Part shown: positions 16,943-25,330 of the stretch, piece after piece
How the letters are laid out: the number at the start of each line of letters is the position of its first letter
Numbering within the stretch: the stretch's first letter is position 1
Notes under the pieces: generated by a model
The model's database searches: none
What the model was told of the DNA's origin: nothing
What the model saw: the letters and a program-made list of their open reading frames with translations, nothing else
Made by a program: the position numbers and the translations under genes
Source: Clostridium manihotivorum
GTDB lineage: Bacteria > Bacillota > Clostridia > Clostridiales > Clostridiaceae
DNA: 64,000 nucleotides
Assembly (NCBI RefSeq): GCF_004015185.1
Contig: NZ_CP025746.1
Span: forward strand, 5,039,776 to 5,103,775
Reading direction: 5' to 3'

Positions 16943-16970
16943 TTGTTTTTGTAACATACAGTGCTATCAT
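16943..16970 (+). promoter_or_regulatory. Candidate promoter of the solvent operon
   Basis: TTGTTT (16943-16948) and TATCAT (16965-16970) are 16 nt apart, about 100 nt before the ald start codon. The match to sigma-A consensus is moderate, as expected for a promoter that needs activation. Confidence 0.45.
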
Positions 16971-17069
16971 ACTTATTAGAAAGACAGTAATTATTAACCT
17001 AATAATAATTATATGGTTTACAAGCAAGCTTATACTACACTATTTTTTAAATTATATGGAGGAATTATT

Positions 17070-18476
17070 ATGAATAAAGAAACAGTAATATCTTCAACCA
17101 AAAATTTAAAACTAAAACAAACTATTGAAAGCATTGATTATAAAAATTGCCTAGAGGATATTTCATATTTAGGAGTTTTCCAAGATGTTGAGGTCGCTAT
17201 TGATGAAGCTATAAAAGCTCAAGAAAAGTTATCTCTTTATTACACAAAAGAGCAAAGAGAAGAAATAATAACTGAGATAAGAAAAGCTGCGCTACAAAAT
17301 AAAGAGCTTTTAGCTAAAATGATCCTAGAAGAAACAAAAATGGGTAGATATGAGGATAAAGTATTAAAACATGAACTCGCTGCTAAATATACTCCAGGCA
17401 CAGAGGATCTAACCACAACTGCTTGGACAGGGGATCATGGACTTACAGTAGTTGAAACCTCTCCTTATGGAGTTATAGGAGCAATAACTCCATCAACAAA
17501 TCCAACTGAAACTGTAATCTGTAATAGCATTGGCATGATAGCTGCAGGAAATTCTGTAGTATTCAACGGTCATCCAGGTGCAAAAAAATGTGTAGCTTTT
17601 GCTGTAGATATGATAAATAAAGCTATTATTTCCTGTGGAGGCCCAAAAAATCTAGTAACCGCTGTAAAAAATCCAACTATGGAGTCTTTAGATACAATTA
17701 TAAAACATCCTTCAATAAAACTTTTGTGTGGAACTGGAGGTCCAGGAATGGTAAAGACTCTTTTGCATTCTGGTAAAAAGGCCATAGTTGCTGGTGCTGG
17801 CAATCCTCCTGTTATTGTCGATGATACTGCTGATATAGAAAAAGCTAGTAAAAATATAATCGAAGGTTGCTCTTTCGATAATAACCTGCCTTGCATTGCA
17901 GAAAAGGAAGTATTTGTATTTGACCATGTTGCAGATAGTTTAATAACCAATATGCTGAAAAATAATGCTGTTATCATAAATGAAGACCAAGTTCAACGAC
18001 TAGTTGATTTAGTACTATTAAGAAATAATCAAACTCAAGAATATATCATCAATAAAGATTGGGTAGGAAAAGATGCAAAATTATTCTTAGATGAGATAGA
18101 TGTAGAAGCTTCTTCTAGCGTTAAGTGTATAATTTGCGAAGTAGCTGCAGATCATCCATTCGTAATGACAGAGCTAATGATGCCAATTCTTCCAATTGTA
18201 AGAGTTAAAAATATTGACGAAGCGATTAAATATGCAAAGATAGCAGAACAAAACAGAAAACACAGTGCTTATATTCATTCAAAAAATATAGACAACTTAA
18301 ATAGGTTTGAAAAAGAGATAGATACTACCATTTTCGTAAAAAACGGTAGTTCATTTTCAGGAATTGGTTATAACGCTGAGGGCTTTACAACCTTCACCAT
18401 TGCAGGCTCTAGTGGTGAAGGCATAACTTCTGCAAAGAACTTTACAAGACAGAGAAGATGTGTACTCACTTGCTAA
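17070..18476 (+). CDS. ald: CoA-acylating aldehyde dehydrogenase of the solvent operon
   Basis: The enzyme reduces butyryl-CoA and acetyl-CoA to the aldehydes with NAD(P)H, the step before butanol and ethanol. The 468-residue length and sequence closely match the C. beijerinckii-type Ald as I remember it. The cofactor region is TPSTNPTETVICNS (140-153), and the thioester-forming cysteine is C275 in DNNLPCIAEKE. ATG 17070 sits 7 nt after GGAGGA. An in-frame ATG at 17013 has no ribosome site. It is the first gene of an operon with ctfA, ctfB, adc and an alcohol dehydrogenase, so acid re-uptake and aldehyde formation are coexpressed. Confidence 0.94.
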   Translation: MNKETVISSTKNLKLKQTIESIDYKNCLEDISYLGVFQDVEVAIDEAIKAQEKLSLYYTKEQREEIITEIRKAALQNKELLAKMILEETKMGRYEDKVLKHELAAKYTPGTEDLTTTAWTGDHGLTVVETSPYGVIGAITPSTNPTETVICNSIGMIAAGNSVVFNGHPGAKKCVAFAVDMINKAIISCGGPKNLVTAVKNPTMESLDTIIKHPSIKLLCGTGGPGMVKTLLHSGKKAIVAGAGNPPVIVDDTADIEKASKNIIEGCSFDNNLPCIAEKEVFVFDHVADSLITNMLKNNAVIINEDQVQRLVDLVLLRNNQTQEYIINKDWVGKDAKLFLDEIDVEASSSVKCIICEVAADHPFVMTELMMPILPIVRVKNIDEAIKYAKIAEQNRKHSAYIHSKNIDNLNRFEKEIDTTIFVKNGSSFSGIGYNAEGFTTFTIAGSSGEGITSAKNFTRQRRCVLTC

Positions 18477-18542
18477 ACTATCACTTCCATTTATATACTT
18501 TCATTTAAAATCTTAAAAAATATTTAGAAAGGAGCTTCTAAA

Positions 18543-19196
18543 ATGACTAAAGTTACTGATCTAGAATCATTAAAAAATATCTTCAAGGATGGTATGACAG
18601 TTATGATAGGTGGATTTTTAGACTGCGGAACACCTGATAAAATCATTGACTTTTTAGTTGATTTAAATATAAAAAATATCACTGTCATATGCAATGATAC
18701 TGCTTTTCCAGATAAAGGTATAGGAAAACTTATTGTAAATGACCAAGTATCCAAAGTGATTGCCTCACACATTGGAACAAACCCCGAGACAGGAAAAAAG
18801 ATGACTTCTGGTGAACTTCAGGTTGAACTTTATCCACAAGGAACATTGATTGAGAAAATTCGTGCAGCTGGCTCTGGTTTAGGTGGAGTATTAACACCAA
18901 CTGGAATAGGAACTAATGTAGAAAACGGAAAACAGAAGGTTACTATTGATGGTAAGGAATATTTATTAGAATTACCTTTGTATGCTGATATATCACTTAT
19001 AAAAGGCAGCATAGTAGATGAATTTGGAAATACCTTTTATAAGGCAACTACTAAAAACTTTAATCCATACATGGCAATGGCAGCCAAAACAGTTATAGTA
19101 GAAGCTGAAAATTTAGTAAAACCCGATGAATTGAATAAAGAAAATATAATGACTCCAGGAGTACTAGTAGATTATATAGTAAAGGAGGTTATTTAG
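18543..19196 (+). CDS. ctfA: Acetoacetyl-CoA:acetate/butyrate CoA-transferase subunit A
   Basis: CtfA and CtfB form the enzyme that moves CoA from acetoacetyl-CoA to acetate or butyrate, recycling acids and yielding acetoacetate. The 217-residue subunit has the family start KDGMTVMIGGFLDCGTPDKI and the glycine-rich AAGSGLGGVLTPTGIGT stretch (about residues 102-118). AAAGGAG precedes the ATG. Its stop codon abuts the GTG start of ctfB with no gap, which suggests translational coupling. Confidence 0.94.
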   Translation: MTKVTDLESLKNIFKDGMTVMIGGFLDCGTPDKIIDFLVDLNIKNITVICNDTAFPDKGIGKLIVNDQVSKVIASHIGTNPETGKKMTSGELQVELYPQGTLIEKIRAAGSGLGGVLTPTGIGTNVENGKQKVTIDGKEYLLELPLYADISLIKGSIVDEFGNTFYKATTKNFNPYMAMAAKTVIVEAENLVKPDELNKENIMTPGVLVDYIVKEVI

Positions 19197-19862
19197 GTGT
19201 TTTCTGATAAATTCCTAATAAAAGATATAATAGCTAAGAGAGTTGCACAAGAATTAAAACCAGGACAACTTGTTAATCTAGGTATAGGTCTTCCAACCTT
19301 AGTTGCAAATTATATACCACAGGATATGAACATCAGCTTTCAATCTGAAAATGGTATGGTTGGTATGGGCAAGCTAGTATCCTCTGGTGAAAATGATCCA
19401 GATATAATAAACGCTGGTGGTCAGCACGTAACACTGTTGCCACAAGGTTCATTTTTCGATAGCTCAATGTCCTTTGCAATGATTAGAGGGGGACATGTCG
19501 ATGTAGCGGTTTTAGGAGCATTAGAAGTAGATGAAAAAGGAAATCTAGCTAACTGGATTATTCCAAATAAATTAGTTCCAGGCATGGGCGGTGCTATGGA
19601 TTTAGCTGTTGGTGCAAAAAAAGTAATAGTAGCAATGCAGCACACCGGAAAAGGAAAACCTAAAATATTAAAAAGATGCACTCTACCACTTACTGCAAGA
19701 GCTCAAGTTAATCTAATAGTTACAGAACTATGTGTAATTGAAGTGACAAGTGATGGATTGGTATTAAAAGAAATTCATAAATATACTAACGTTAAAGAAA
19801 TACAATCTTTGACTGATGCAAATTTAATTATCCCAGATAATATAAGGATTATGAATGTATAG
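19197..19862 (+). CDS. ctfB: Acetoacetyl-CoA:acetate/butyrate CoA-transferase subunit B
   Basis: This catalytic subunit (221 residues) carries the active-site glutamate E51 in the SENG motif (50-53), which forms the glutamyl-CoA intermediate. LGIGLPTLVANYIP and the GGAMDLAVGAKKVIVAMQHT stretch are also typical of the family. The GTG start at 19197 directly follows the ctfA stop, and the ribosome site AAGGAGGT lies inside the ctfA end. A 100-bp gap without a clear terminator leads to adc, consistent with one transcript. Confidence 0.94.
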   Translation: MFSDKFLIKDIIAKRVAQELKPGQLVNLGIGLPTLVANYIPQDMNISFQSENGMVGMGKLVSSGENDPDIINAGGQHVTLLPQGSFFDSSMSFAMIRGGHVDVAVLGALEVDEKGNLANWIIPNKLVPGMGGAMDLAVGAKKVIVAMQHTGKGKPKILKRCTLPLTARAQVNLIVTELCVIEVTSDGLVLKEIHKYTNVKEIQSLTDANLIIPDNIRIMNV

Positions 19863-19962
19863 ATCTAGTATTTTAAAACTTAACACTTTGAAAGTATCAT
19901 GTTGAAATTATATTGCTAAAGAATCATGGATATTTTTAATAAGAAAAGAGTGTGATGATTAT

Positions 19963-20703
19963 ATGTTAAAAAGTGAAATATTAAAACAAATTACAACTCC
20001 TATATCTGCTCCAGCATTTCCTAGAGGACCATATAGGTTTCACAATAGAGAGTACCTAAACATCATATACCGAACAGATTTGGAAGCTCTTCGAAAGATA
20101 GTTCCAGAGCCTCTTGAACTTGACGTTCCATATGTTAGATTCGAGATGATGGCTATGCCTGATACAACTGGATTGGGAGCATATACAGAATGCGGTCAAG
20201 CTATTCCTGTAAGGTTTAATGGGGTTGAAGGTGATTACTTGCACATGATGTACCTAGATAATGAACCTGCTATTGCTGTTGGCAGAGAAAGCAGTGCTTA
20301 TCCTAAGAAACTTGGAAGTCCAAAACTATTTGTAGATTCAGATACTTTAGTTGGAACACTTAAATATGGCACATTACCTGTAGCAACTGCTACCATGGGA
20401 TATAAACATGCACCCTTGGGCCTTAAGGAAGCTTACAAACAAATTGCTAGACCTAATTTCATGCTAAAAATCATACAAGGCTATGATGGTAATCCAAGAA
20501 TTTGTGAGCTTATATGTGCAGAAAATACCAATATAACAATCCATGAAGCTTGGACTGGCAGTGCCCGTTTACAACTGTTTAGCCATGCACTGGCTCCTCT
20601 TTCTGATTTACCTGTATTAGAAATTATATCAGCGTCTCATATTCTTACAGATTTAACTCTAGGAACACCTAAGATTGTTTATGACTATCTTTCAGATAAC
20701 TAA
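19963..20703 (+). CDS. adc: Acetoacetate decarboxylase
   Basis: The enzyme decarboxylates acetoacetate to acetone and CO2, pulling the CoA-transferase reaction forward. The 246-residue protein keeps the Schiff-base lysine K115 in SAYPKKLG, next to K116 that lowers its pKa, and the active-site R29 and E76. Same-strand placement after ctfB is the C. beijerinckii arrangement; in C. acetobutylicum adc is a separate, convergent gene. An alcohol dehydrogenase follows after 46 bp with no terminator between, so the operon continues. Confidence 0.95.
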   Translation: MLKSEILKQITTPISAPAFPRGPYRFHNREYLNIIYRTDLEALRKIVPEPLELDVPYVRFEMMAMPDTTGLGAYTECGQAIPVRFNGVEGDYLHMMYLDNEPAIAVGRESSAYPKKLGSPKLFVDSDTLVGTLKYGTLPVATATMGYKHAPLGLKEAYKQIARPNFMLKIIQGYDGNPRICELICAENTNITIHEAWTGSARLQLFSHALAPLSDLPVLEIISASHILTDLTLGTPKIVYDYLSDN

Positions 20704-20749
20704 GATAAAAATTTAGTTTTATAAAAGATATCTAAGGAGGCAGAACTTT

Positions 20750-21910
20750 ATGGTAAATCGTGTAATTCTTAACGAAACAGCTTATTTCGGACAAGGTTCT
20801 ATTAGTATGATAGGAGAAGAAGCAAAAAACAGACTATTCAATAAAGCTTTTGTTGTAACTGACAAAGATTTATTAAAATTTAATGTAGCTCAAAAAGTTA
20901 CCAAAGTTCTTGAAGACTACAATATTGCATATGTTATATACGACAATGTAAAGCCTAATCCAACAATAGAGAATGTACTAACTGGAGTTAAAAAGTATAA
21001 AGATTCAGAAGCTGACTTTATACTAGCTATAGGCGGAGGTTCTTCAATGGATACAGCAAAAGGAATTGGAATTATAGCTAATAATCCAGATTTCTCAGAG
21101 GTTAAGCCACTTGAAGGTTCTGCAGCAACTAAGAACAAATCCGTTCCAATAATAGCTGTCCCTACTACTGCTGGTACTGCTTCAGAAGTTACAATAGATT
21201 ATGTTATAACCGACGAAGCTGCAGTAAGAAAGATGGTCTGTATTGATCCTAAAGTAATACCAGTTTTAGCAGTAATAGATCCAGATATGATGTGTTCAAT
21301 GCCTAAGGGGTTAACTGCTGCAACAGGAATGGATGCTTTAACTCATGCAATAGAAGGATATATAACAAAAGAAGCTTGGACTGTCAGTGATATGTTTGCT
21401 TTAAAGGCAATAGAACTAATAGCTAAGAATCTTCCAAAGGCAGTAGCCAATGGAAATGATATAGCAGCTAGAAATGGGATGGCTACCGCTCAATATATAG
21501 CTGGTATGTGTTTCTCGAATGTTGGTCTAGGAATAGTTCACTCAATGGCTCATCAATTAGGGGCGGTATATAATACCCCACATGGAGTTGCAAATGCCTT
21601 ACTACTACCATATGTTATGGAATACAACGCTCCTGCTACTGGAGAAAAGTATAAAGAAATTGCTCGCCAAATGGGCATAGCTAGTGTAGACGCAATGACT
21701 GAGGAAGAATACAGAAAAGTAGCTGTAGATGCTATAGTTAATCTTTCAAAGAGCATAGGGATACCACAAAAATTAGTTGAAATTGGAGCTAAGGAAGAAG
21801 ATTTAGAGAAGTTAGCTAATATGGCTTACGTTGATGTTTGTACTTCAGGAAATCCAAGAAAAACAAATGCTGAAGACATACTAGAAATATACAAAAAAGC
21901 TTATGAATAG
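20750..21910 (+). CDS. Iron-type (group III) alcohol dehydrogenase, lactaldehyde reductase-like, in the solvent operon
   Basis: This 386-residue NAD(P)-dependent dehydrogenase has the GGGSSMDTAKG cofactor motif (about residues 96-106) and iron-binding residues in DALTHAIEGY and HSMAHQLGAVYNTPHG. Its closest visible relative is the copy at 25331-26491, with about 59 differences in 386 residues (roughly 85% identity), which sits beside rhamnose genes and looks like FucO (lactaldehyde/1,2-propanediol oxidoreductase). Here the position after adc suggests it reduces butyraldehyde or acetaldehyde. GGAGG precedes the ATG, and a terminator follows by 11 bp. Confidence 0.9.
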   Translation: MVNRVILNETAYFGQGSISMIGEEAKNRLFNKAFVVTDKDLLKFNVAQKVTKVLEDYNIAYVIYDNVKPNPTIENVLTGVKKYKDSEADFILAIGGGSSMDTAKGIGIIANNPDFSEVKPLEGSAATKNKSVPIIAVPTTAGTASEVTIDYVITDEAAVRKMVCIDPKVIPVLAVIDPDMMCSMPKGLTAATGMDALTHAIEGYITKEAWTVSDMFALKAIELIAKNLPKAVANGNDIAARNGMATAQYIAGMCFSNVGLGIVHSMAHQLGAVYNTPHGVANALLLPYVMEYNAPATGEKYKEIARQMGIASVDAMTEEEYRKVAVDAIVNLSKSIGIPQKLVEIGAKEEDLEKLANMAYVDVCTSGNPRKTNAEDILEIYKKAYE

Positions 21911-21920
21911 AATTAGTTAT

Positions 21921-21956
21921 GGAGCAATAGGACTAACTGGTCTTATTGTTCTTTTT
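21921..21956 (+). terminator. Terminator of the solvent operon
   Basis: GGAGCAATAGGAC and GTCTTATTGTTC form the stem, followed by TTTTT. The same hairpin, with minor changes, lies 11 bp after the paralogous dehydrogenase at 25284-25320, so gene and terminator appear to have been duplicated together. Confidence 0.85.
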
Positions 21957-22005
21957 CCTGCATAAAGCTGTTAATTAAGATTCAAATGAGAAGAGGTGAG
22001 ATTAC

Positions 22006-22956
22006 ATGGACAGAATGATAACCAAACTATTATATAAATCAAAAGAAGCCTTTATGACAGCAATCGAAATATATAATAAGCCCACACTTCATTACAGAGC
22101 TGAAGGTTTTAGCTTTTTTATTTGCAATTCTTGGGAGCTTATGCTTAAAGCTTATATGATTCATAAGCTTGGTGAAGATAGTATTTATTATGAAAACAAC
22201 CCCAATAGAACTATAACCTTAAAAAGATGCATTAGCATTGTCTTTGCTAACGAAACCTCACCGCTTAGACTTAACCTAGAAAAGATACTTGAATTGAGAA
22301 ATATGAGCACAATTTTTGTTACTGAAGAGTATGAATTTATTTACTTGCCATTGTTTCAATCTTGCATTTTTAATTTCATAGAAAAAATGAAGGATTTTCA
22401 TGATATTGATATGACAAAAATTATACCACCAAACCTTTTTACACGGACTTTAAATATAAATTCTATAAATGCTAATGAAGTAAAGGCCAAATATCCACAA
22501 GAAATAGCTAATAAAATAATTAATGCTAATAATTACATTTCAACCTTAACATCTCAAAATAATCATACTTTTGCTACAAATATAGAAAATTATAACCATA
22601 TAGCTAATACTAAAGATAAAAGTATTCTTTCAATAAACAATGAGGATAGAATCAAGATAATAAAGGAACTCAAGGATCCTAATAACACCCATAAATATAA
22701 TATGAGATCCTGCAATAACGAAATAAACAAAAGACTTAAGAGCTTAGGTATAAATTTAAAATTTAACAGATATCATTTTGAACTTTTTTGTGAATATTAC
22801 AGGATAAAGGAAAACCCTAAATTATGCTTTATATATAAAATAAATTCTAGTCCTAATTATAGTTATTCTATTAAAACTATAGATTTTATTGTAGACGAAA
22901 TTAAGAAAGACCCTAAGAACATAATTGAAAGTTTAAGAGAAAACTTAAAAAAATAA
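22006..22956 (+). CDS. DUF3644 domain protein
   Basis: This 316-residue protein has an N-terminal half (KSKEAFMTAIEIYNKPTLHY, then FSFFICNSWELMLKAYMI) matching the DUF3644 family as I recall it. The family is found sporadically in bacteria, often beside accessory genes, and its role is not established. Around residue 97, LELRNMSTIF corresponds to a site where, as I remember, relatives often have an R-x4-H pattern like that of HEPN ribonucleases; here the His position is Ile or Phe. The C-terminal half is Asn/Lys-rich. It lies alone between two strong terminators in AT-rich sequence, which suggests an accessory gene. Confidence 0.7.
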   Translation: MDRMITKLLYKSKEAFMTAIEIYNKPTLHYRAEGFSFFICNSWELMLKAYMIHKLGEDSIYYENNPNRTITLKRCISIVFANETSPLRLNLEKILELRNMSTIFVTEEYEFIYLPLFQSCIFNFIEKMKDFHDIDMTKIIPPNLFTRTLNINSINANEVKAKYPQEIANKIINANNYISTLTSQNNHTFATNIENYNHIANTKDKSILSINNEDRIKIIKELKDPNNTHKYNMRSCNNEINKRLKSLGINLKFNRYHFELFCEYYRIKENPKLCFIYKINSSPNYSYSIKTIDFIVDEIKKDPKNIIESLRENLKK

Positions 22957-22992
22957 TTAGAAAGGAATCTTAGATTCCTTTCTAATTATTTT
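22951..22992. terminator. Very strong bidirectional terminator
   Basis: AAATAATTAGAAAGGAATC and GATTCCTTTCTAATTATTT are perfect 19-nt arms with a 4-nt apex. They overlap the DUF3644 stop codon. The opposing nudC gene ends 24 bp beyond, so both genes share it. Confidence 0.88.
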
Positions 22993-23015
22993 AAACCCAT
23001 TATATATATCAATTC

Positions 23016-23831
23016 TTAAATATTCATAACTGCATCAATAAGCTTTCTAGCAAGTGTAAACTTCTCAGGTATGTTAGGAAAATTGTCTATATCAAACCAA
23101 TCTGCATGAAGTATTTCTTTACCGTCAACCTTTATGTCTCCAGATTCATAATCAGCTACAAAGCCAAGCATTAATGAGTTCGGAAAAGACCAAGGGGAAC
23201 TATGGTGGTACCTTATATTCTTAATCTTTATACCTACTTCCTCAAATACTTCTCTTTCTACTGTTCTCTCTAATTCTTCACCTGCTTCAACAAATCCAGC
23301 AATTAAACTATACATGTTATTCTTAAAATTAGCATTATGAGCAAGAAGTATCTTATCATCTCTCTTTACTGCTACTATTATTGCAGGACAAATAACCGGA
23401 TACATTACATTACTACAACTAGGACAAACCTTTGCTAGTTCATCAACTTTGTTTTCTGTTTTAGTACCACAGCTACCACAGAACTTATGTGTATTATTCC
23501 AATGTAATATCTGATTTGCCCTTCCTGCAGCTAAGAATAGGTACTCCTCTGAATTTATAGCAAAATCTCTTAAAGAAATAAGCTGAAAGTTTTCTGGCAT
23601 CCTAGGCTCAGAGTCACAGTCCATTGCAAAACAAGCCTTATCTCCAATTTTTCCTATAAAGAATTTATCATTTTTATTTAAATTTACTTCAATTATTTCT
23701 CTCATGGATGGAATACTAGAACTGTTACTTGTCTTTTTCACTAAGATATTTCCCTTAAATATTACAAATCCTAAGTCATCTTCACTATACTCTCTTGTTA
23801 CATCTGATAATATTTCAAATTTATTGTCCAT
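23016..23831 (-). CDS. nudC: NAD+ diphosphatase / RNA deNADding Nudix hydrolase NudC
   Basis: The enzyme hydrolyses NAD(H) to NMN(H) and AMP and, in characterised members, removes NAD caps from RNA. The 271-residue protein has an N-terminal domain, a zinc ribbon (CGSCG and CPSC, about residues 116-142) and a Nudix domain with GFVEAGEELERTVEREVF and EEVGI. After it, SSPWSFPNSLM is the SQPWPFPxS-like element that marks NudC. ATG 23831 follows AAAGGA. A family Q region lies upstream, so this is probably a single-gene transcript. Confidence 0.93.
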   Translation of the reverse strand: MDNKFEILSDVTREYSEDDLGFVIFKGNILVKKTSNSSSIPSMREIIEVNLNKNDKFFIGKIGDKACFAMDCDSEPRMPENFQLISLRDFAINSEEYLFLAAGRANQILHWNNTHKFCGSCGTKTENKVDELAKVCPSCSNVMYPVICPAIIVAVKRDDKILLAHNANFKNNMYSLIAGFVEAGEELERTVEREVFEEVGIKIKNIRYHHSSPWSFPNSLMLGFVADYESGDIKVDGKEILHADWFDIDNFPNIPEKFTLARKLIDAVMNI

Positions 23832-23926
23832 TTTCTACTATCCTTTCGGTTTCTAAAGAATTCATATAACTAAACTTAATTTACAATTATTCTAAAATCT
23901 ATTGGTTCTTTGAATTTTGGGACAGC

Positions 23927-24120
23927 CATAAATTAGTAGTTCAGTTAAGAACTCTATATATTGTATACTTCAATTATATACTATTATTTCTTAGAAACTC
24001 AAACAAAGCTTCTAAGTATAGAGTTCCTATATCGAAACTTAATTTATACTTGTTCGAAAATCGCGGTTTCTGGGGATTTTCGAGCACGTATAAATTAATA
24101 GTTGAGCTAGGAACCATATA
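23927..24120 (+). repeat. Family Q palindromic element, copy D, plus an extra half
   Basis: The full copy (24017-24120) has arms TATAGAGTTCCTA and TAGGAACCATATA around ACTTAATTTATACTTGTTCG, AAAATC, GATTTTCGAGCACGTATAAA and TTAATAGTTGAG. Upstream, 23927-23958 (CCATAAATTAGTAGTTCAG, then GAACTCTATA) is a solo right half of another copy. It lies between nudC and DUF4261 and is antisense to both. The rest of this 358-bp gap shows no other feature. Confidence 0.65.
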
Positions 24121-24189
24121 AAAGAAACCTACTTATTAACCTACACAAAAGAATACTCCAAATTATATGAGTTTTATTTACTTATAATT

Positions 24190-25092
24190 TTATTCTCTGT
24201 TACCAGCTGCAAATCCCTTTCCAGGGTTTATGTCCAACACTATCCTTTCAGGAGCTACTAAAGACATTTCATGTTGACATTTCCATTTATCCTCTGGTTT
24301 TATACCTTGAACAGTATGTCCATCTTCGATTATGTCACCATTCTCATAGATATAGTAAGCAGTATTATAAAGCATGCTAGCTATACTATCTGGATCTAGA
24401 TTATAAAAGTGACATTGTAAATCCGGTATACCTAAGGCAGCTAACCCAACGGTATCCATTAGCATTTCTCCATTATCTCCGTTTGATATATTATAAAATC
24501 TAACGTTTATAGCTGCATTTAAAGGATCATTAGATATGCATTCTAAATATTTTTTAGGTTCTATAAATTGATTGCTTGGATTCCAACTAACCGCTATACA
24601 ATCAGTTTCCTCAAGTACAGCTCTCACCATACCTTGGAATAAATTCAATCTCTCCTTATATTCAAGACCTCCAGCCATCATATCTGTTATTATTACCTGA
24701 TATTTAGCCTGTTTCACAACTTGCTCTGCCTCTCTAAAGCTCCAACTTTGCTGAAGTGAATCTTTTATCTTTTCAAAATCCAGTTCAAAACTTCCTTGAG
24801 TAATGATTCCTTGTGAAGGAATTTGTTTATTATCCTTATAAGTTACGCAATGCTCCTTAAAAGCTAATCCAATCATATTTCCTTTATCATCACCAGTGAT
24901 CAGATCTATTTCCCCACAATAAGCCTTAATTCTATTAATTATATTATTAACTTTCAGTTTAGGCTCCTTAGAATATAGCAATTGAACATTGTAAACTGGC
25001 ATGAAGCCATCTTGTATCGCTTCTTTTCTAGCTTCTAAAACTTCTTCTCTTTCTTTATTATCTTGCTGTCTCTTTTTTCCAAAACCAAACAT
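24190..25092 (-). CDS. DUF4261 domain protein
   Basis: This 300-residue protein starts MFGFGKKRQQDNKEREE, a charged leader, and has the central TDMMAGGLEYKERLNLFQG and the later DTVGLAALGIPDLQCHF stretches that I associate with DUF4261. That family is widespread in Firmicutes with no known activity. No signal peptide, membrane segment or catalytic motif is evident, so it is probably cytoplasmic. ATG 25092 follows GAAAGGAA. It appears to be transcribed alone. Confidence 0.75.
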   Translation of the reverse strand: MFGFGKKRQQDNKEREEVLEARKEAIQDGFMPVYNVQLLYSKEPKLKVNNIINRIKAYCGEIDLITGDDKGNMIGLAFKEHCVTYKDNKQIPSQGIITQGSFELDFEKIKDSLQQSWSFREAEQVVKQAKYQVIITDMMAGGLEYKERLNLFQGMVRAVLEETDCIAVSWNPSNQFIEPKKYLECISNDPLNAAINVRFYNISNGDNGEMLMDTVGLAALGIPDLQCHFYNLDPDSIASMLYNTAYYIYENGDIIEDGHTVQGIKPEDKWKCQHEMSLVAPERIVLDINPGKGFAAGNRE

Positions 25093-25283
25093 AATTATTT
25101 TCCTTTCATATGTATATTCAGCTTTATATTTATACCTTTTTATTTTTCTATTATACTATATAATATGGATGTTTATATAATATTTACAACATACTTACTT
25201 TCAAATATATTCTAAGAACCTATTTTATCCCCAAAAAATCACTATCTTTATTATATAATGTTTTCTTCTACCTTACTTAACAG

Positions 25284-25320
25284 TAAAAAAGAACAATAAG
25301 ACTACTAGCCCTATTGTTCT
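25284..25320 (-). terminator. Terminator of the second alcohol dehydrogenase gene
   Basis: On the minus strand AGAACAATAGGG and CTTATTGTTCT pair, followed by TTTTTTACTG. Its sequence and its 11-bp distance from the stop codon match the terminator at 21921-21956 of the paralogous gene. Confidence 0.85.
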
Positions 25321-25330
25321 AAAATTACTT

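Noticed and set aside
17570..17977. A 135-codon minus-strand frame inside ald
   Set aside because: The plus-strand frame is an unmistakable aldehyde dehydrogenase; the antisense frame has no start signal.
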